Positions 63,231 to 64,000 of a DNA stretch of 64,000 bases are shown here, one piece after another. Position numbers and translations under genes: made by a program. The notes under the pieces were generated by a model, which was not told the origin of the DNA, ran no database searches, and saw only the letters and a program-made list of their open reading frames with translations. Origin of the DNA: Chaetoceros tenuissimus (taxonomy: Eukaryota; Bacillariophyta; Thalassiosirophyceae; Chaetocerotales; Chaetocerotaceae). Position 1 is the first letter of the stretch. The number at the start of each line of letters is the position of its first letter. The stretch covers positions 682,001 to 746,000 of the forward strand of contig BLLK01000045.1 in assembly GCA_021927905.1 (NCBI GenBank), given 5' to 3'.

Positions 63231-63818
63231 CTACTCGACCGGAAGCCTTTCTGACCAGTAGATTGGCATGGTGGTAGTTGATTCAGAACATATAATTGAT
63301 CTTCTCTTGGTTGCCTGCTGCCCACTGATCTCACGCTGGTGCTCACATTCATCAGACTCATATATTGGATTTGCACGCTTAAGGGTTCCATTACCAAGCA
63401 TAGGGATTGTGAATCCATTAGTAGAGGCTTCATCTCCAGTATTCCTCCCCGAGATACTTGTTTCTCTGTCTGAATACGGCATTGCAGTTCTCTCATCGTC
63501 TCTACTACTTCTTGAATGTGGAATATGCTCTTCAGGATCCCTAGAGTCAGCAAATTCATAGTTATGGGGATCATCACGTTGGTCATGTGATAGTTGCCGA
63601 GACCGACAGCGAGAAACTTCAAATTCAGAACTTTCATCCTGTCTTTCATCATAACTGAATTGATAGAATTGACGAGTGTATTCAAAACTGAGTGCACTTC
63701 GAGGATTATTACATTTTGTTGAAGATGCACTTGGACTTTCTACCAAGCTTGAAGCTCTGAAAATTCCCTGAAATGTTTTTGAGGGCTCGCTTGATCTTGC
63801 TCTATAAATTTGATCCAT
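63231..63818 (-). CDS. Hydrophilic unrecognised protein
   Basis: 195 codons from an ATG. Rich in Ser, Arg, Glu, Asp and Tyr, probably disordered (SRDPEEHIPHSRSSRDDERT; YSDRETSISGRNTGDE). There are no hydrophobic segments. A longer shifted frame (63173-63730) on the same strand is its shadow. No family; the composition alone cannot exclude a chance ORF. Confidence 0.48.
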   Translation of the reverse strand: MDQIYRARSSEPSKTFQGIFRASSLVESPSASSTKCNNPRSALSFEYTRQFYQFSYDERQDESSEFEVSRCRSRQLSHDQRDDPHNYEFADSRDPEEHIPHSRSSRDDERTAMPYSDRETSISGRNTGDEASTNGFTIPMLGNGTLKRANPIYESDECEHQREISGQQATKRRSIICSESTTTMPIYWSERLPVE

Positions 63819-64000
63819 TGTTTCTTCCTAGCTGAACAAAAATGTTTTGGACTCACTGAACTTTATATATCTTTCGTTACAAGATAAGGAAATTAAATGA
63901 ATTGTAAAATGGTGGGTAGATGGATTTTTTCTGTGAGAGGAGCAAATGTAGAATTTTCCATAGTCGCCAAAAGTCCTATTTTGCTCTAATGACACCTATC

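Noticed and set aside
63173-63730. 185-codon minus-strand frame
   Set aside because: Frame-shifted shadow of the hydrophilic ORF 63231-63818; Leu/Met/Val-rich in a way typical of shadow frames.

Overview
The window looks like nuclear DNA of a photosynthetic stramenopile, most probably a diatom. The DNA is AT-rich and gene-dense. Genes lie on both strands, with few short GT-AG introns (mostly 64-166 bp, one of 255 bp). Several proteins begin with a signal peptide whose cleavage site is followed at once by Phe (ASA|F, VEA|F, AEA|F, QA|F, VEC|F), the bipartite plastid-targeting signature of diatoms. A helicase-associated domain, HGD-type GRIK-like kinase, synthetase-only RSH and a mitochondrial ATP synthase d subunit agree with this. 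The genus cannot be fixed from sequence alone; a centric such as Chaetoceros is only a guess. I see no viral element, CRISPR array or intact transposon.

Layout. 1-16.4 kb: amidase (cut by the window edge), MRG15/Eaf3-like chromodomain protein, RRM protein, prolyl 4-hydroxylase, glutaredoxin-3, a secreted unknown, a plastid-signal carnitine acyltransferase, a PDZ/helicase-associated-domain protein, long-chain acyl-CoA synthetase and a membrane cyclophilin-like protein. 16.7-33.5 kb: two tandem ankyrin/coiled-coil paralogues, a plastid membrane protein, a GNWRG-motif protein, a CCR4-like EEP nuclease, a broken phytoene desaturase relic, a TMEM260-type O-mannosyltransferase, a GRIK/CaMKK-like kinase, an unknown and ATP synthase subunit d. 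33.5-40 kb: a 1.8 kb gene-poor stretch, a tail-anchored unknown, a Siva-like zinc protein, a tandem GST_N plastid protein, another plastid protein and tRNA-Ala(UGC). 40-64 kb: ER-type DnaJ, a disordered protein, RSH (ppGpp synthetase), TOM7-like and COX23-like mitochondrial proteins, RING-H2 ligase, MYG1, mitochondrial phosphate carrier, a small spliced Cys/TM protein, a PP1 phosphatase fragment amid gene remnants, a proline/lysine-rich unknown, a protein with a recent internal duplication, a 1017-residue EF-hand protein and a hydrophilic unknown.

The genes do not form one pathway. Loose themes are acyl metabolism (carnitine acyltransferase and acyl-CoA synthetase about 5 kb apart), mitochondrial biogenesis (ATP5PD, TOM7-like, COX23, phosphate carrier, MYG1) and plastid regulation (RSH, GST_N protein, several unknowns). 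Three perfect TGACGTCA sites lie in intergenic DNA, one about 200 bp upstream of RSH. The most unusual items are the truncated phytoene desaturase copy, the PP1 fragment, the plastid-signal carnitine acyltransferase, a prolyl hydroxylase with a hydrophobic insertion, and the hidden two-exon Cys protein at 55.2-55.5 kb.
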